Positions 8,966-16,973 of a stretch of 64,000 nucleotides of DNA are shown here, piece after piece (the first letter of the stretch is position 1; each line of letters begins with the position of its first letter). A program made the position numbers and the translations under genes. Source of the stretch: Commensalibacter papalotli (GTDB lineage Bacteria; Pseudomonadota; Alphaproteobacteria; Acetobacterales; Acetobacteraceae); assembly GCF_947179115.1 (NCBI RefSeq), contig NZ_CAMXCI010000001.1, positions 372,001 through 436,000 on the forward strand, written 5' to 3'. The notes below the pieces were generated by a model, which was not told the DNA's origin, made no database searches, and saw nothing but the letters and a program-made list of their open reading frames with translations.

Positions 8966-9322
8966 TTATAAATCAAACTTTAGGTGAAAAATATATAAAT
9001 TATAAACAATAGTCGTAATTATATAAGATAGCCATATAACAGCAATTGTTTTTTCTATAATAAGTAAATGATTACATATAGAAATTAATAAAAGAACAGG
9101 AAAAAAAATACCAATACCCAACATAATGCCAGCAAAGCTAGTATCTTTGAAAATAAGCAGATTAGCTAAAACTAAAAAGGGAATAATTTTTTCTGTTTTA
9201 GAATCAGTCTCTTCAAAAAATATGTTTAGAATTGATTTATATAAAAGAGAAATTGTAAGGATACAAGGACCAAAAAATAATAAAATCAACAGAATGATTG
9301 AACATATATCCGAAGGCGTCAT
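8966..9322 (-). CDS. Hypothetical multi-pass membrane protein
   Basis: I do not recognise this 118-residue protein. It is almost entirely hydrophobic, with about four likely membrane segments (near residues 8-30, 45-58, 60-84 and 88-110) and one short charged loop, FFEETDSKTEK near residues 35-45. There is no signal peptide cleavage site. An AAGGA lies about 14 bases upstream of the ATG, rather far. Base composition is even more AT-rich than its neighbours. It lies between serA and the comM-like gene on the same strand but is separated from both by gaps of 76 and 106 bases, so it may be a recent or fast-evolving insertion. Confidence 0.6.
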   Translation of the reverse strand: MTPSDICSIILLILLFFGPCILTISLLYKSILNIFFEETDSKTEKIIPFLVLANLLIFKDTSFAGIMLGIGIFFPVLLLISICNHLLIIEKTIAVIWLSYIITTIVYNLYIFHLKFDL

Positions 9323-9398
9323 TCTGTGTTAGTTCCTTAATATTTTTTATATGCTATTAATGATTGAAAACTATCAATAGCATATAATTTTATTATTC

Positions 9399-10652
9399 CT
9401 ATTTATCACATGGGCGATATAAGATACGTGCACGAATTGTGCCATCTAATTTACGTAATGAGCGTAGGATTTCGATATCTTTGTCATCTTCTGTTGTTGC
9501 TTCGATAACGACATAACCGACTTCACCACTGGTTTGCAAATATTGTGCGGAAATATTTGCGTCCGCTTCGGTAAAGATGTTATTGATTTTTTGCATAATA
9601 CCAGGAACATTTTTATGCACATGCATATATCTTGTTCCTTTTAAGCGAATAGGAAGTTGAACCTCTGGGAAATTCACAGAGCTGAGTGTTGAACCAACGT
9701 CTGAATATTCAATGAATTTATTCGCAACTTCACGACCAATACGTTCTTGAGCTTCGATCGTAGAGCCACCAATATGTGGGGATAAAATAACATTATCCAA
9801 TCCACGCAAAGGAGAAGAAAATTCTTCACCTTTTTCTTTGGGCTCTTTGGGAAACACGTCAATAGCAGCACCTAGTAAATGCTTGCTTTTTAATGCCGCT
9901 GCCAAAGCATCAATATCGACCACTTGACCACGAGCATTATTAATTAAGAAAGAGCCAGGCTTCATCATAGCAATTTCTTTTTCCCCAATCATATTAACAG
10001 TGCTTTCCAGATGTGGAACATGCAAACTGACAATATCACTTTGTTTTAACAGTGCAGCCAAAGACTCAACAGGCCGTGCATTTCCATGCATTAATTTATC
10101 AATTGGATCGTAATAAATCACATGTAGTCCAAATGCTTCTGCTAAAATAGAAAGTTGGGAACCAATAGATCCATACCCCACAATTCCAAGCGTCTTCCCT
10201 CTGACTTCCCAGCTATTTGTGCTACTTTTATCCCATAGCCCTTTATGGCATTCATCTGAACGGGTGAAAATACGACGTAATAGCATTACGATTTCACCCA
10301 TTACTAATTCAGCAACAGAGCGTGTATTACTAAAAGGTGCATTAAATACAGGAATACCGCGATGACGTGCAGCGTCTAAATCAACTTGGTTTGTACCAAT
10401 ACAGAAACAACCAATGGCAATTAATTTATCCGCAGCATCTAACACGGCTTCGGTTAAATGGGTGCGGGAACGAAGACCAACCAGATGAACCCCTTTGATA
10501 GCTTCTTTTAAAGCATCTTCTTCCAAAGCAGTTTTTAAGTAGGTAATGTTATTATACCCATTTTGTTTTAAAAGCTCTACAGCACTGTCATGCACACCTT
10601 CCAACAACAAGATACGAATTTTATCTTTGGGTAAAGATAGATTAGAAGCCAT
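9399..10652 (-). CDS. serA: D-3-phosphoglycerate dehydrogenase
   Basis: The 417-residue enzyme oxidises 3-phosphoglycerate, the first step of serine synthesis. The NAD-binding loop GIVGYGSIGSQL is near residues 156-167; the catalytic Arg (NNARGQVVD), Glu (FPKEP) and His (LSPHIGGST) follow. The last 80 residues form an ACT domain (KNVPGIMQKINNIFTEADANI), the serine-feedback module. Length and layout match the E. coli type (about 410) and not the long type with an intervening domain. It follows the hisN-like gene by 29 bases on the same strand, so it is probably co-transcribed with that gene and the cytochrome. Confidence 0.94.
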   Translation of the reverse strand: MASNLSLPKDKIRILLLEGVHDSAVELLKQNGYNNITYLKTALEEDALKEAIKGVHLVGLRSRTHLTEAVLDAADKLIAIGCFCIGTNQVDLDAARHRGIPVFNAPFSNTRSVAELVMGEIVMLLRRIFTRSDECHKGLWDKSSTNSWEVRGKTLGIVGYGSIGSQLSILAEAFGLHVIYYDPIDKLMHGNARPVESLAALLKQSDIVSLHVPHLESTVNMIGEKEIAMMKPGSFLINNARGQVVDIDALAAALKSKHLLGAAIDVFPKEPKEKGEEFSSPLRGLDNVILSPHIGGSTIEAQERIGREVANKFIEYSDVGSTLSSVNFPEVQLPIRLKGTRYMHVHKNVPGIMQKINNIFTEADANISAQYLQTSGEVGYVVIEATTEDDKDIEILRSLRKLDGTIRARILYRPCDK

Positions 10653-10681
10653 TTTATTTTCCTATATTCCAATAAAAAAAA

Positions 10682-11476
10682 TTAGTCATTATTTAGTAAA
10701 TTAACCACCTGTTGTTTTAACTTGGGATCACCAAGTGCCAACACGGTTTCTTTACTATTTAAATTCAAAGGATTTCCTTGCCAATCTGTGATACTTCCAC
10801 CAGCACCTTCGATAATAGGGACCAAAGCTGCCCAGTCCCATATTTTATTTCCATATTCTATAATTAAATCAATTTGCCCCAAGGCCAATAGACCATAGGC
10901 ATAACAATCACCACCCCAGCTAATGCGCTTTGCCTGATTTAAAACTTTTTTCCAATATGTATTAGGCGCAGTTTCAAAGATTTCTGGTGCAGTACATGAT
11001 GCCTCAGCAAACCTTAGTTCAGAGCAAATTCTGGTACCAATTTTCCCACCAAACTCTGAAATAAATTGTGCGGGCTGTCCTTGAACGCCAATCCAACGTT
11101 CACGTGTGATGGGTTGATCAATAATTCCCAGAACTGGACTGCCTTCATATAACAGAGCAATTAAAATACCAAATGAGGGACGCCCTGTAATGAAAGCACG
11201 TGTACCGTCAATTGGATCAATAACCCATTGATATTTTGAATTGGTTTTATTAATCCCAAATTCTTCACCAATAATACCAAAATGAGGTGTTTCTTTTTGT
11301 AAAACTGCACGAATAATTGTTTCAGATTCGCGATCTGCCTGCGTAACAGGAGACTCATCTGATTTGATGTCTGCTTGTAATAAAGGCTGTCTGAAATAAG
11401 GTCGAACCGCTTTACCCGCTTGTGTAGCAGCTTCCTGAGCTATTTGGAGATAGGAATCTAAGTGATGTTTAGTCAT
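10682..11476 (-). CDS. hisN: Inositol monophosphatase family protein, probable histidinol-phosphatase
   Basis: The 264-residue protein has the inositol-monophosphatase fold with its metal motifs: GIIGEEFG near residue 68, WVIDPIDGTRAFI near residue 84 and WDWAALVPIIEGAGG near residue 215. In alphaproteobacteria this branch is usually the HisN histidinol-phosphatase that finishes most of histidine synthesis, but inositol phosphatase or CysQ-like activity cannot be excluded from motifs alone. It sits 4 bases downstream of the cytochrome gene and 29 bases upstream of serA, all on the minus strand, so the three genes look like one transcription unit. Confidence 0.85.
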   Translation of the reverse strand: MTKHHLDSYLQIAQEAATQAGKAVRPYFRQPLLQADIKSDESPVTQADRESETIIRAVLQKETPHFGIIGEEFGINKTNSKYQWVIDPIDGTRAFITGRPSFGILIALLYEGSPVLGIIDQPITRERWIGVQGQPAQFISEFGGKIGTRICSELRFAEASCTAPEIFETAPNTYWKKVLNQAKRISWGGDCYAYGLLALGQIDLIIEYGNKIWDWAALVPIIEGAGGSITDWQGNPLNLNSKETVLALGDPKLKQQVVNLLNND

Positions 11477-11480
11477 AAGA

Positions 11481-12353
11481 TTAATGGTTACCCTGTGGAG
11501 AAAGAGAACGAAGATATGAAATAATATTTTTTCTTACTTCTTCAGAACTGACACCTTTATAAATCATTTTGCTGCCAGGAGCCCATTTTTGTGGATTCTC
11601 TATCAATTGATCCAAATCACTTTCAGTCCAATTCGTTTTTTTGTTTTTAAGAACCCCAGAATAGGTATAATTAGACTGTGACGCAATTGGTTTGTTTATA
11701 ATATTATATAAATTGGGTCCTAATCTGGCATTTCCATTTTGGGTATCTGTATGACAAACAGCACAATTACGTTGAAAATCTTCTTTACCTTGAACAACTT
11801 GAGGATTTTTGTCTTTGGTTGGCTCTGATTGTTTGTTAGCTGTAGGCGTAGTTTTAGATTCAATAGCAGGAGCAGAAGGGGATATACTTTTTAAATAAGC
11901 AATAATATTGATGCGATCTTGGGTTGATGGAACGCCAGGATAAGCCATAATTGTATCAGGAGCAAAATTCATCGGGCGAGACAACCACAAATTAAGATTT
12001 TGTGCATTCCAATATTCTATATCATGCTTTTTTAAACTGGTTGAATAGTAAAAACCAGGAACAGATGCGATTTGACTACCCATAATATCATATAAGTTAG
12101 GGCCTATTTTTTGTGGACCATCTTTGGTGAATGTATGGCATAGACTGCATTGTTGAGCAGCAAGCTCTTTCCCTTTGGTAACATTTCCAGAGGTAAGGTC
12201 AATATGCTCATTTTGATCACCATCAATAAAAAAAGCAGGTTTAAAAGGCGTTGTATCGCGAATCATTACTGATCCTATGCCCCAAGCCGCCGCTAAAACA
12301 CAAACAGAAAATACGCCTGCGACTGCTAATCTATTCCAATCGAAACTGTCCAT
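11481..12353 (-). CDS. Membrane-anchored di-haem cytochrome c
   Basis: The 290-residue protein has an uncleaved N-terminal membrane anchor (about residues 9-30) and two class I cytochrome c domains. Haem motifs are CSLCH at 69-73 and CAVCH at 197-201; likely sixth-ligand Met residues are M136 (TIMAYPG) and M263 (SKMIYKG). A Pro/Lys/Thr-rich linker spans about 160-188. The domains are clearly related (GPNLYDI and GPNLYNI; IAYLKSISP and ISYLRSLSP), indicating internal duplication. It probably carries electrons on the periplasmic face, as CycM-type cytochromes do between the bc1 complex and an oxidase. It is divergent from kdsB. Confidence 0.9.
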   Translation of the reverse strand: MDSFDWNRLAVAGVFSVCVLAAAWGIGSVMIRDTTPFKPAFFIDGDQNEHIDLTSGNVTKGKELAAQQCSLCHTFTKDGPQKIGPNLYDIMGSQIASVPGFYYSTSLKKHDIEYWNAQNLNLWLSRPMNFAPDTIMAYPGVPSTQDRINIIAYLKSISPSAPAIESKTTPTANKQSEPTKDKNPQVVQGKEDFQRNCAVCHTDTQNGNARLGPNLYNIINKPIASQSNYTYSGVLKNKKTNWTESDLDQLIENPQKWAPGSKMIYKGVSSEEVRKNIISYLRSLSPQGNH

Positions 12354-12478
12354 TTTTGAATAATTTTCTTTATACTGTAAAATGAGCTAGACAACCATTA
12401 TTTGTTTATAGAATAAAGATACGTTATCAGCTATAAAAGAAAAGAAAAAAAACGATCTTAATTGAGAACCACAACCAA

Positions 12479-13210
12479 ATGAATGCGTTAATTATAATCC
12501 CCGCACGCCTGGCCTCTACAAGGTTACCTAATAAACCCTTGGCCGATATTTATGGAAAACCAATGATTGTGCATGTGATGGAACAAGCACAAAAAGCCAA
12601 TATTGGTCCTGTTATTGTGGCTTCTGGTGACAAAGAAATTACAGATATCATTACTCAAGCTGGGGGCAGGGTTATTGATACAGACCCTGATCTTCCTTCT
12701 GGTTCAGACCGCGTTTATCAAGCATTTCTGCAAGTTGAAAACCATCAAGATTATGATGTTATCATTAATTTACAAGGGGATTTGCCTTTGATAAATCCTG
12801 ATGATATCCGTCAGTCTTTACGCCCATTATCAGATTCAACGGTTGATATTGCGACTTTGATTGCACCTATTAAAACCGATTTTGAACGTAACGCCCCCTC
12901 TGTGGTCAAAGTAGCATGTAGCTTTAAAGATCAAGATACTATAGGAAAAGCACTCTATTTTTCCAGAGCGCTTATTCCTTCAGGAGAAGGTCCTCTATGG
13001 CATCATGTAGGAATTTACGCTTATCGCAAGGCTGCATTAGAACGTTTTATTTCTTTACCAGCATCCTATTTGGAAAGCAGAGAAAAGCTTGAGCAACTTA
13101 GAGCTTTAGAGGCTGGGATGAGTATTGGTTGTGCGACTATCCAAGATGCGCCATTCGGTGTAGATACACCAGAAGACTTGGAAAATGTCAGAAAAATAAT
13201 AAAAGGTTAA
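12479..13210 (+). CDS. kdsB: 3-deoxy-manno-octulosonate cytidylyltransferase
   Basis: The 243-residue enzyme activates KDO with CTP for lipopolysaccharide inner-core synthesis. The nucleotide-binding N-terminus IIPARLASTRLPNKPLADI and the NLQGDLPLI metal-binding motif near residue 98 are diagnostic, as is SGSDRVYQA near residue 78. Length is normal for the family. pheA starts 6 bases after its stop, a kdsB-pheA linkage common in alphaproteobacteria, with the cytochrome gene divergent on the other side. The 125-base divergent gap must hold both promoters, but I cannot pick them with confidence. Confidence 0.95.
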   Translation: MNALIIIPARLASTRLPNKPLADIYGKPMIVHVMEQAQKANIGPVIVASGDKEITDIITQAGGRVIDTDPDLPSGSDRVYQAFLQVENHQDYDVIINLQGDLPLINPDDIRQSLRPLSDSTVDIATLIAPIKTDFERNAPSVVKVACSFKDQDTIGKALYFSRALIPSGEGPLWHHVGIYAYRKAALERFISLPASYLESREKLEQLRALEAGMSIGCATIQDAPFGVDTPEDLENVRKIIKG

Positions 13211-13216
13211 TCTATA

Positions 13217-14068
13217 ATGACAGAAAAAAAAATTATTGCCTTCCAAGGCAGACCTGGCGCCTATTCTGACCTTGCTTGTCGTGAAGCCCGACCTGGTTGG
13301 ACGACTTTACCGTGTGAAGATTTTCATGCAACCATTAAAGCTGTTCAAACAGGCAAAGCAGATCAAGCTATGTTGCCCTGTGAAAATAATTTAGTCGGTC
13401 GAGTGCCTGATATTCATACATTGTTACCTTCATCAGGGTTATTTATTGTTGATGAACATTTTCAGAGAGTTGAACATTGTTTAATAGGAATCCGAGGGGC
13501 AAAAATTGAAGACATTAAACGTTTGCATACGCATCCCGTAGCTATGGGGCAAGTAGCAGCGCTTATTCAAGATTTAGGTATTGAACCAATTATTGAATTT
13601 GATACTGCGGGTTCTGCTGAAATTATTGTTCAGTTAAATAATAAAGAAGACGCAGCAATCGCATCTTCCTTGGCTGCAGAACTTAACGGACTTGAGGTTT
13701 TACGTCACAATGTAGAAGATGAATCCTATAATACGACACGGTTTTACATTGTAGCTCAAGAAAAAGATGTTCCACCATTTCACGAAAAAGATATCATAAC
13801 AACATTGTTATTTAAAACCAAAAATATTCCTTCAGCTTTGTACAAAGCTTTGGGAGGGTTTGCTACCAATAATATTAACATGACAAGGTTGGAAAGCTGC
13901 ATGGCTGATGGGACTTTTATAGCTACAAAATTTTTAGTTGATGTTGATGGACATATAGAGGAAGCTGGTTTAAAGCGTGCTATTAATGAGTTGCGTTTTT
14001 ATGCCGAGGAATGTGTTATTTTAGGGGTCTATCCTGCATCACCATATCGTCAATCAAAACAACATTAA
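13217..14068 (+). CDS. pheA: Prephenate dehydratase
   Basis: The 283-residue protein turns prephenate into phenylpyruvate for phenylalanine synthesis. The dehydratase domain fills residues 1-185 and contains the catalytic TTRFYIVA motif near 176; the C-terminal ACT domain (about 195-275, ALGGFATNNINMTRLESC) is the phenylalanine-binding regulatory module. There is no chorismate mutase domain, so this is the monofunctional form and the mutase must be elsewhere. It is probably translated from the kdsB transcript, 6 bases downstream of it. Confidence 0.94.
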   Translation: MTEKKIIAFQGRPGAYSDLACREARPGWTTLPCEDFHATIKAVQTGKADQAMLPCENNLVGRVPDIHTLLPSSGLFIVDEHFQRVEHCLIGIRGAKIEDIKRLHTHPVAMGQVAALIQDLGIEPIIEFDTAGSAEIIVQLNNKEDAAIASSLAAELNGLEVLRHNVEDESYNTTRFYIVAQEKDVPPFHEKDIITTLLFKTKNIPSALYKALGGFATNNINMTRLESCMADGTFIATKFLVDVDGHIEEAGLKRAINELRFYAEECVILGVYPASPYRQSKQH

Positions 14069-14120
14069 TCTATATTTTATGCTATAAATTACTAAGAGAA
14101 AGAATACAAAGGAACATTTC

Positions 14121-15011
14121 ATGACAAATATTTGGCTAGAGGGCTCACTTACAGCATTAATTACTCCTATGAATCAAGATGGTTCTTTGGATGTTAAGGC
14201 GTTTGAGAAATTTGTAGATTGGCAAATACAACAAGGCACCTCTGCGCTTGTACCTGTTGGAACAACAGGGGAAAGCCCAACTTTGTCTCATGAAGAACAT
14301 AAAAAGATTGTTGAAATTGCAGTTAAAGTCTCTGCTGGGCGTGTGCCTGTTTTAGCTGGTGCTGGTTCTAATTGTACAGATGAAGCAATTGAAATGGCGA
14401 ATTTTGCCAAAGAGATCGGTGCAAATGCGGCTCTTGTTGTAACGCCATATTACAACAAACCTACTCAAGAAGGGTTGTTCCTCCATTATTCAGCCATTGC
14501 TAATGCATCAGAGTTCCCAATATATATTTACAATATTCCTGGACGTTCTGTAATTGATATGTCTGTAGAAACGATGGCTAGATTAGCGGAAAACCCTTAT
14601 ATTGTCGGTGTGAAGGACGCAACTGCGAATTTAGTTCGCCCTATTCAAGAGCGCCGTGCGATTAAAAAACGTTTTAATTTGCTTTCTGGTGAGGATGGAA
14701 CAGTGGTTTCTTATCTAGCTGCTGGTGGGAATGGATGTATCAGTGTGACTGCGAATGTTGCCCCGAAATTTTGTGCGCAAATACACAAAGCTTGGAAAGA
14801 AGGAAAGGTTGCAGAGGCGATTGCTCTGCAAGATCGTCTTTCTGTACTACATGATGCAATGTTCTGTGAAAGTAACCCAGGGCCTGTTAAATATGCAGCA
14901 TCGCTCTTAGGTTTATGTAACGAAGTTTGTCGCCTGCCTTTGGCACCGATTACTGATGCTTCAAGGCAAAAAATTAAACACGCCCTAGAGGTGGTTGGAT
15001 TATTAGGTTAA
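14121..15011 (+). CDS. dapA: 4-hydroxy-tetrahydrodipicolinate synthase
   Basis: The 296-residue TIM-barrel enzyme condenses pyruvate with aspartate semialdehyde in the lysine and diaminopimelate pathway. The Schiff-base lysine is K165 in GVKDAT; the substrate-handling VVTPYYNKPTQEG segment near residue 103 and the GTTGESPTLSHEEH motif near residue 44 are intact. AAAGGAA lies 7 bases upstream of the ATG. smpB begins 3 bases after its stop, the dapA-smpB order common in this class. Confidence 0.96.
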   Translation: MTNIWLEGSLTALITPMNQDGSLDVKAFEKFVDWQIQQGTSALVPVGTTGESPTLSHEEHKKIVEIAVKVSAGRVPVLAGAGSNCTDEAIEMANFAKEIGANAALVVTPYYNKPTQEGLFLHYSAIANASEFPIYIYNIPGRSVIDMSVETMARLAENPYIVGVKDATANLVRPIQERRAIKKRFNLLSGEDGTVVSYLAAGGNGCISVTANVAPKFCAQIHKAWKEGKVAEAIALQDRLSVLHDAMFCESNPGPVKYAASLLGLCNEVCRLPLAPITDASRQKIKHALEVVGLLG

Positions 15012-15014
15012 GTT

Positions 15015-15497
15015 ATGGCTGAGAAAAAAACGAATAGTTTAATTTCTTTTGGAAATGTTGCTAAAAACCGAAAAGCTACTTTCAATTATTCTATAATAGA
15101 AAAAATTGAGGCGGGCATTATGTTAAAAGGGCCAGAAGTAAAAAGTTTACGTAATGGCCGCGCAACAATTAATGAGGCTTTTGCCGGAGAAAGGGACGGG
15201 GAAATATGGTTGTTTAACAGCTATATTCCTGAATATCAAGGGGGTGTTCTGTCCAAATTTGATCCCAAAGCACCACGTAAATTGTTATTGCATCAAAAGC
15301 AAATTAACAAATTATTGGGATCAATCACACGCGAAGGCATGACGCTTGTTCCTTTAGATATATTCTTTAATTCAAGAGGGATAGCCAAGGTTTCTTTGGG
15401 GTTAGGGCAAGGTAAAAAGAAGACCGATAAACGCCAGGCAATCGCAGATCGTGATTGGAAAAGGGACAAGGCAAGACTATTAAGAAATAAAGTTTAA
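15015..15497 (+). CDS. smpB: SsrA-binding protein SmpB
   Basis: The 160-residue protein binds tmRNA and delivers it to stalled ribosomes for trans-translation. NRKATFNYSIIEKIEAGIML near residue 17 and KGPEVKSLRNGRATINEAF near residue 38 form the oligonucleotide-binding core. The basic C-terminal tail (TDKRQAIADRDWKRDKARLL) is the part that mimics the missing codon-anticodon helix. It is close to dapA (3-base gap) and likely co-translated with it. The partner ssrA gene is not visible in this window. Confidence 0.95.
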   Translation: MAEKKTNSLISFGNVAKNRKATFNYSIIEKIEAGIMLKGPEVKSLRNGRATINEAFAGERDGEIWLFNSYIPEYQGGVLSKFDPKAPRKLLLHQKQINKLLGSITREGMTLVPLDIFFNSRGIAKVSLGLGQGKKKTDKRQAIADRDWKRDKARLLRNKV

Positions 15498-15637
15498 ATT
15501 TTCTAAGAAACTTTTGACAAAAACTAAATAAAGTACCATCATAAAACAGAGGTGATCACAAAAGAGAGAGTGAAAACTTAGTGAAACTATTTAATTTTTA
15601 TATAATAATGATTTCAAGCTCTTAAGGCTTCCTGTTG

Positions 15638-15666
15638 TTGAACACGCTCTAGATATACACTATTTT
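15638..15666 (+). promoter_or_regulatory. Possible sigma-70-type promoter for ackA-xfp
   Basis: TTGAAC (15638-15643) and TATTTT (15661-15666) are spaced by 17 bases and lie about 20 bases ahead of the ackA ATG. The gap after smpB is 188 bases, so ackA probably has its own promoter. The match is only moderate, and in such AT-rich DNA similar pairs arise by chance. Confidence 0.3.
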
Positions 15667-15685
15667 TCTAGTAAGGTTTTCTTGA

Positions 15686-16900
15686 ATGGCAGATTCGGTA
15701 TTAATAATAAATGCAGGTTCATCAAGTCTAAAATTTTCTTTGTATCGTGAAGATGCAAAGCAAGAGTTTGTTTGTAGCACTAATGGGTTGCTAGAAGGGA
15801 TTGGGACCAACAAACCTCATCTCATCATTAAAGATAATAAAAAAAATATAATATATGAGAAAAATTGGATAGATCCTAAACTCTTCCAATCAAGTGCCAG
15901 AGGTGCCCTATTTGATGAAACGATGGAGTGGCTATTTACTCATCTAGGCAATGATCAAATTATTGGTATTGGACATCGTTTCGTTCATGGTGGTTCTAAA
16001 TACTCTGCTCCTGCTATTGCTAATGAAAAAGTATATGAAGATTTAAAAGCCCTCACTCCTTTCGTACCTTTACATCAGCCTGGTAGTTTATCTCCTATGC
16101 GCGTGATGCTTGATAAAAGACCTGAAATTGTTCAAGTTGCATGTTTTGATACGGCTTTTCACGCAACCATGCCTGATTATGCAAAACGTTTTGCATTACC
16201 CAGAAAATATTATGACGATGGGGTACGGCGCTATGGTTTCCACGGTTTGTCTTATCAATATATTGTCCAATATTTACAAGAAACGAACTCTCCTTTAGCC
16301 AATGGTAAAGTTATTGTTGCACATTTAGGAAATGGTGCCAGTGTCACCGCAATTCATAATGGAAAATGTATCGATACCTCTATGAGTTTTACACCGCTTG
16401 ATGGTTTAGTCATGGGAACACGTACCGGACATATTGATGCTGCAATTATTTTGTATATGTTACAAGAGGAAAAGTTATCTGCTGAAGAAATTCAAGATTT
16501 GATTTGGAAAAAATCCGGCCTTTTGGGTGTTTCAGAGGTTTCAAGTGATATGCGTGATATTGTCGAAGAAGTCAATACAAGCGGCGCCAAAGCAGTTTAT
16601 GCAAAACAAGCACTTGATTTATTTACGTATAGACTGGTTGGCGAAATTGGGCGATTAGTTACCTCCTTACAAGGTTTCGATGGTTTAATATTTACAGCTG
16701 GTATTGGTGAACATTCTTCAACTTTGAGGTTTGAAGTTTGTAAAGCTTTAGAGTGGTTAGGCGTAAATATTGACAAAGAAGCAAATAATTCTGGAGATCT
16801 GATTATCAGTAAATCAGAAAGTAAAATTTTAGTTCAGACTATTCCTACAAATGAAGAGTTAATTATGCTTCAGGAAGTTTTGAAGTTCGCCAAGAATTAA
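15686..16900 (+). CDS. ackA: Acetate kinase
   Basis: The 404-residue enzyme interconverts acetyl phosphate plus ADP with acetate plus ATP. The N-terminal phosphate-binding INAGSSSLKFSLY starts near residue 6, GHRFVHGG near residue 95 and FDTAFHATMP near residue 155 are the family signatures, and GTRTGHIDAA near residue 240 supplies active-site residues. The phosphoketolase gene follows 64-73 bases downstream, so acetyl phosphate made by Xfp can be cashed in for ATP here. No phosphotransacetylase gene is adjacent, so the pair appears tuned for the phosphoketolase route rather than Pta-AckA overflow. Confidence 0.96.
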   Translation: MADSVLIINAGSSSLKFSLYREDAKQEFVCSTNGLLEGIGTNKPHLIIKDNKKNIIYEKNWIDPKLFQSSARGALFDETMEWLFTHLGNDQIIGIGHRFVHGGSKYSAPAIANEKVYEDLKALTPFVPLHQPGSLSPMRVMLDKRPEIVQVACFDTAFHATMPDYAKRFALPRKYYDDGVRRYGFHGLSYQYIVQYLQETNSPLANGKVIVAHLGNGASVTAIHNGKCIDTSMSFTPLDGLVMGTRTGHIDAAIILYMLQEEKLSAEEIQDLIWKKSGLLGVSEVSSDMRDIVEEVNTSGAKAVYAKQALDLFTYRLVGEIGRLVTSLQGFDGLIFTAGIGEHSSTLRFEVCKALEWLGVNIDKEANNSGDLIISKSESKILVQTIPTNEELIMLQEVLKFAKN

Positions 16901-16973
16901 AGAAACCTGCAACAATTTTATTAATGAAAGACTTTGATATTTGTAGATTATAATAAAAAAGGACGTGGATAAA

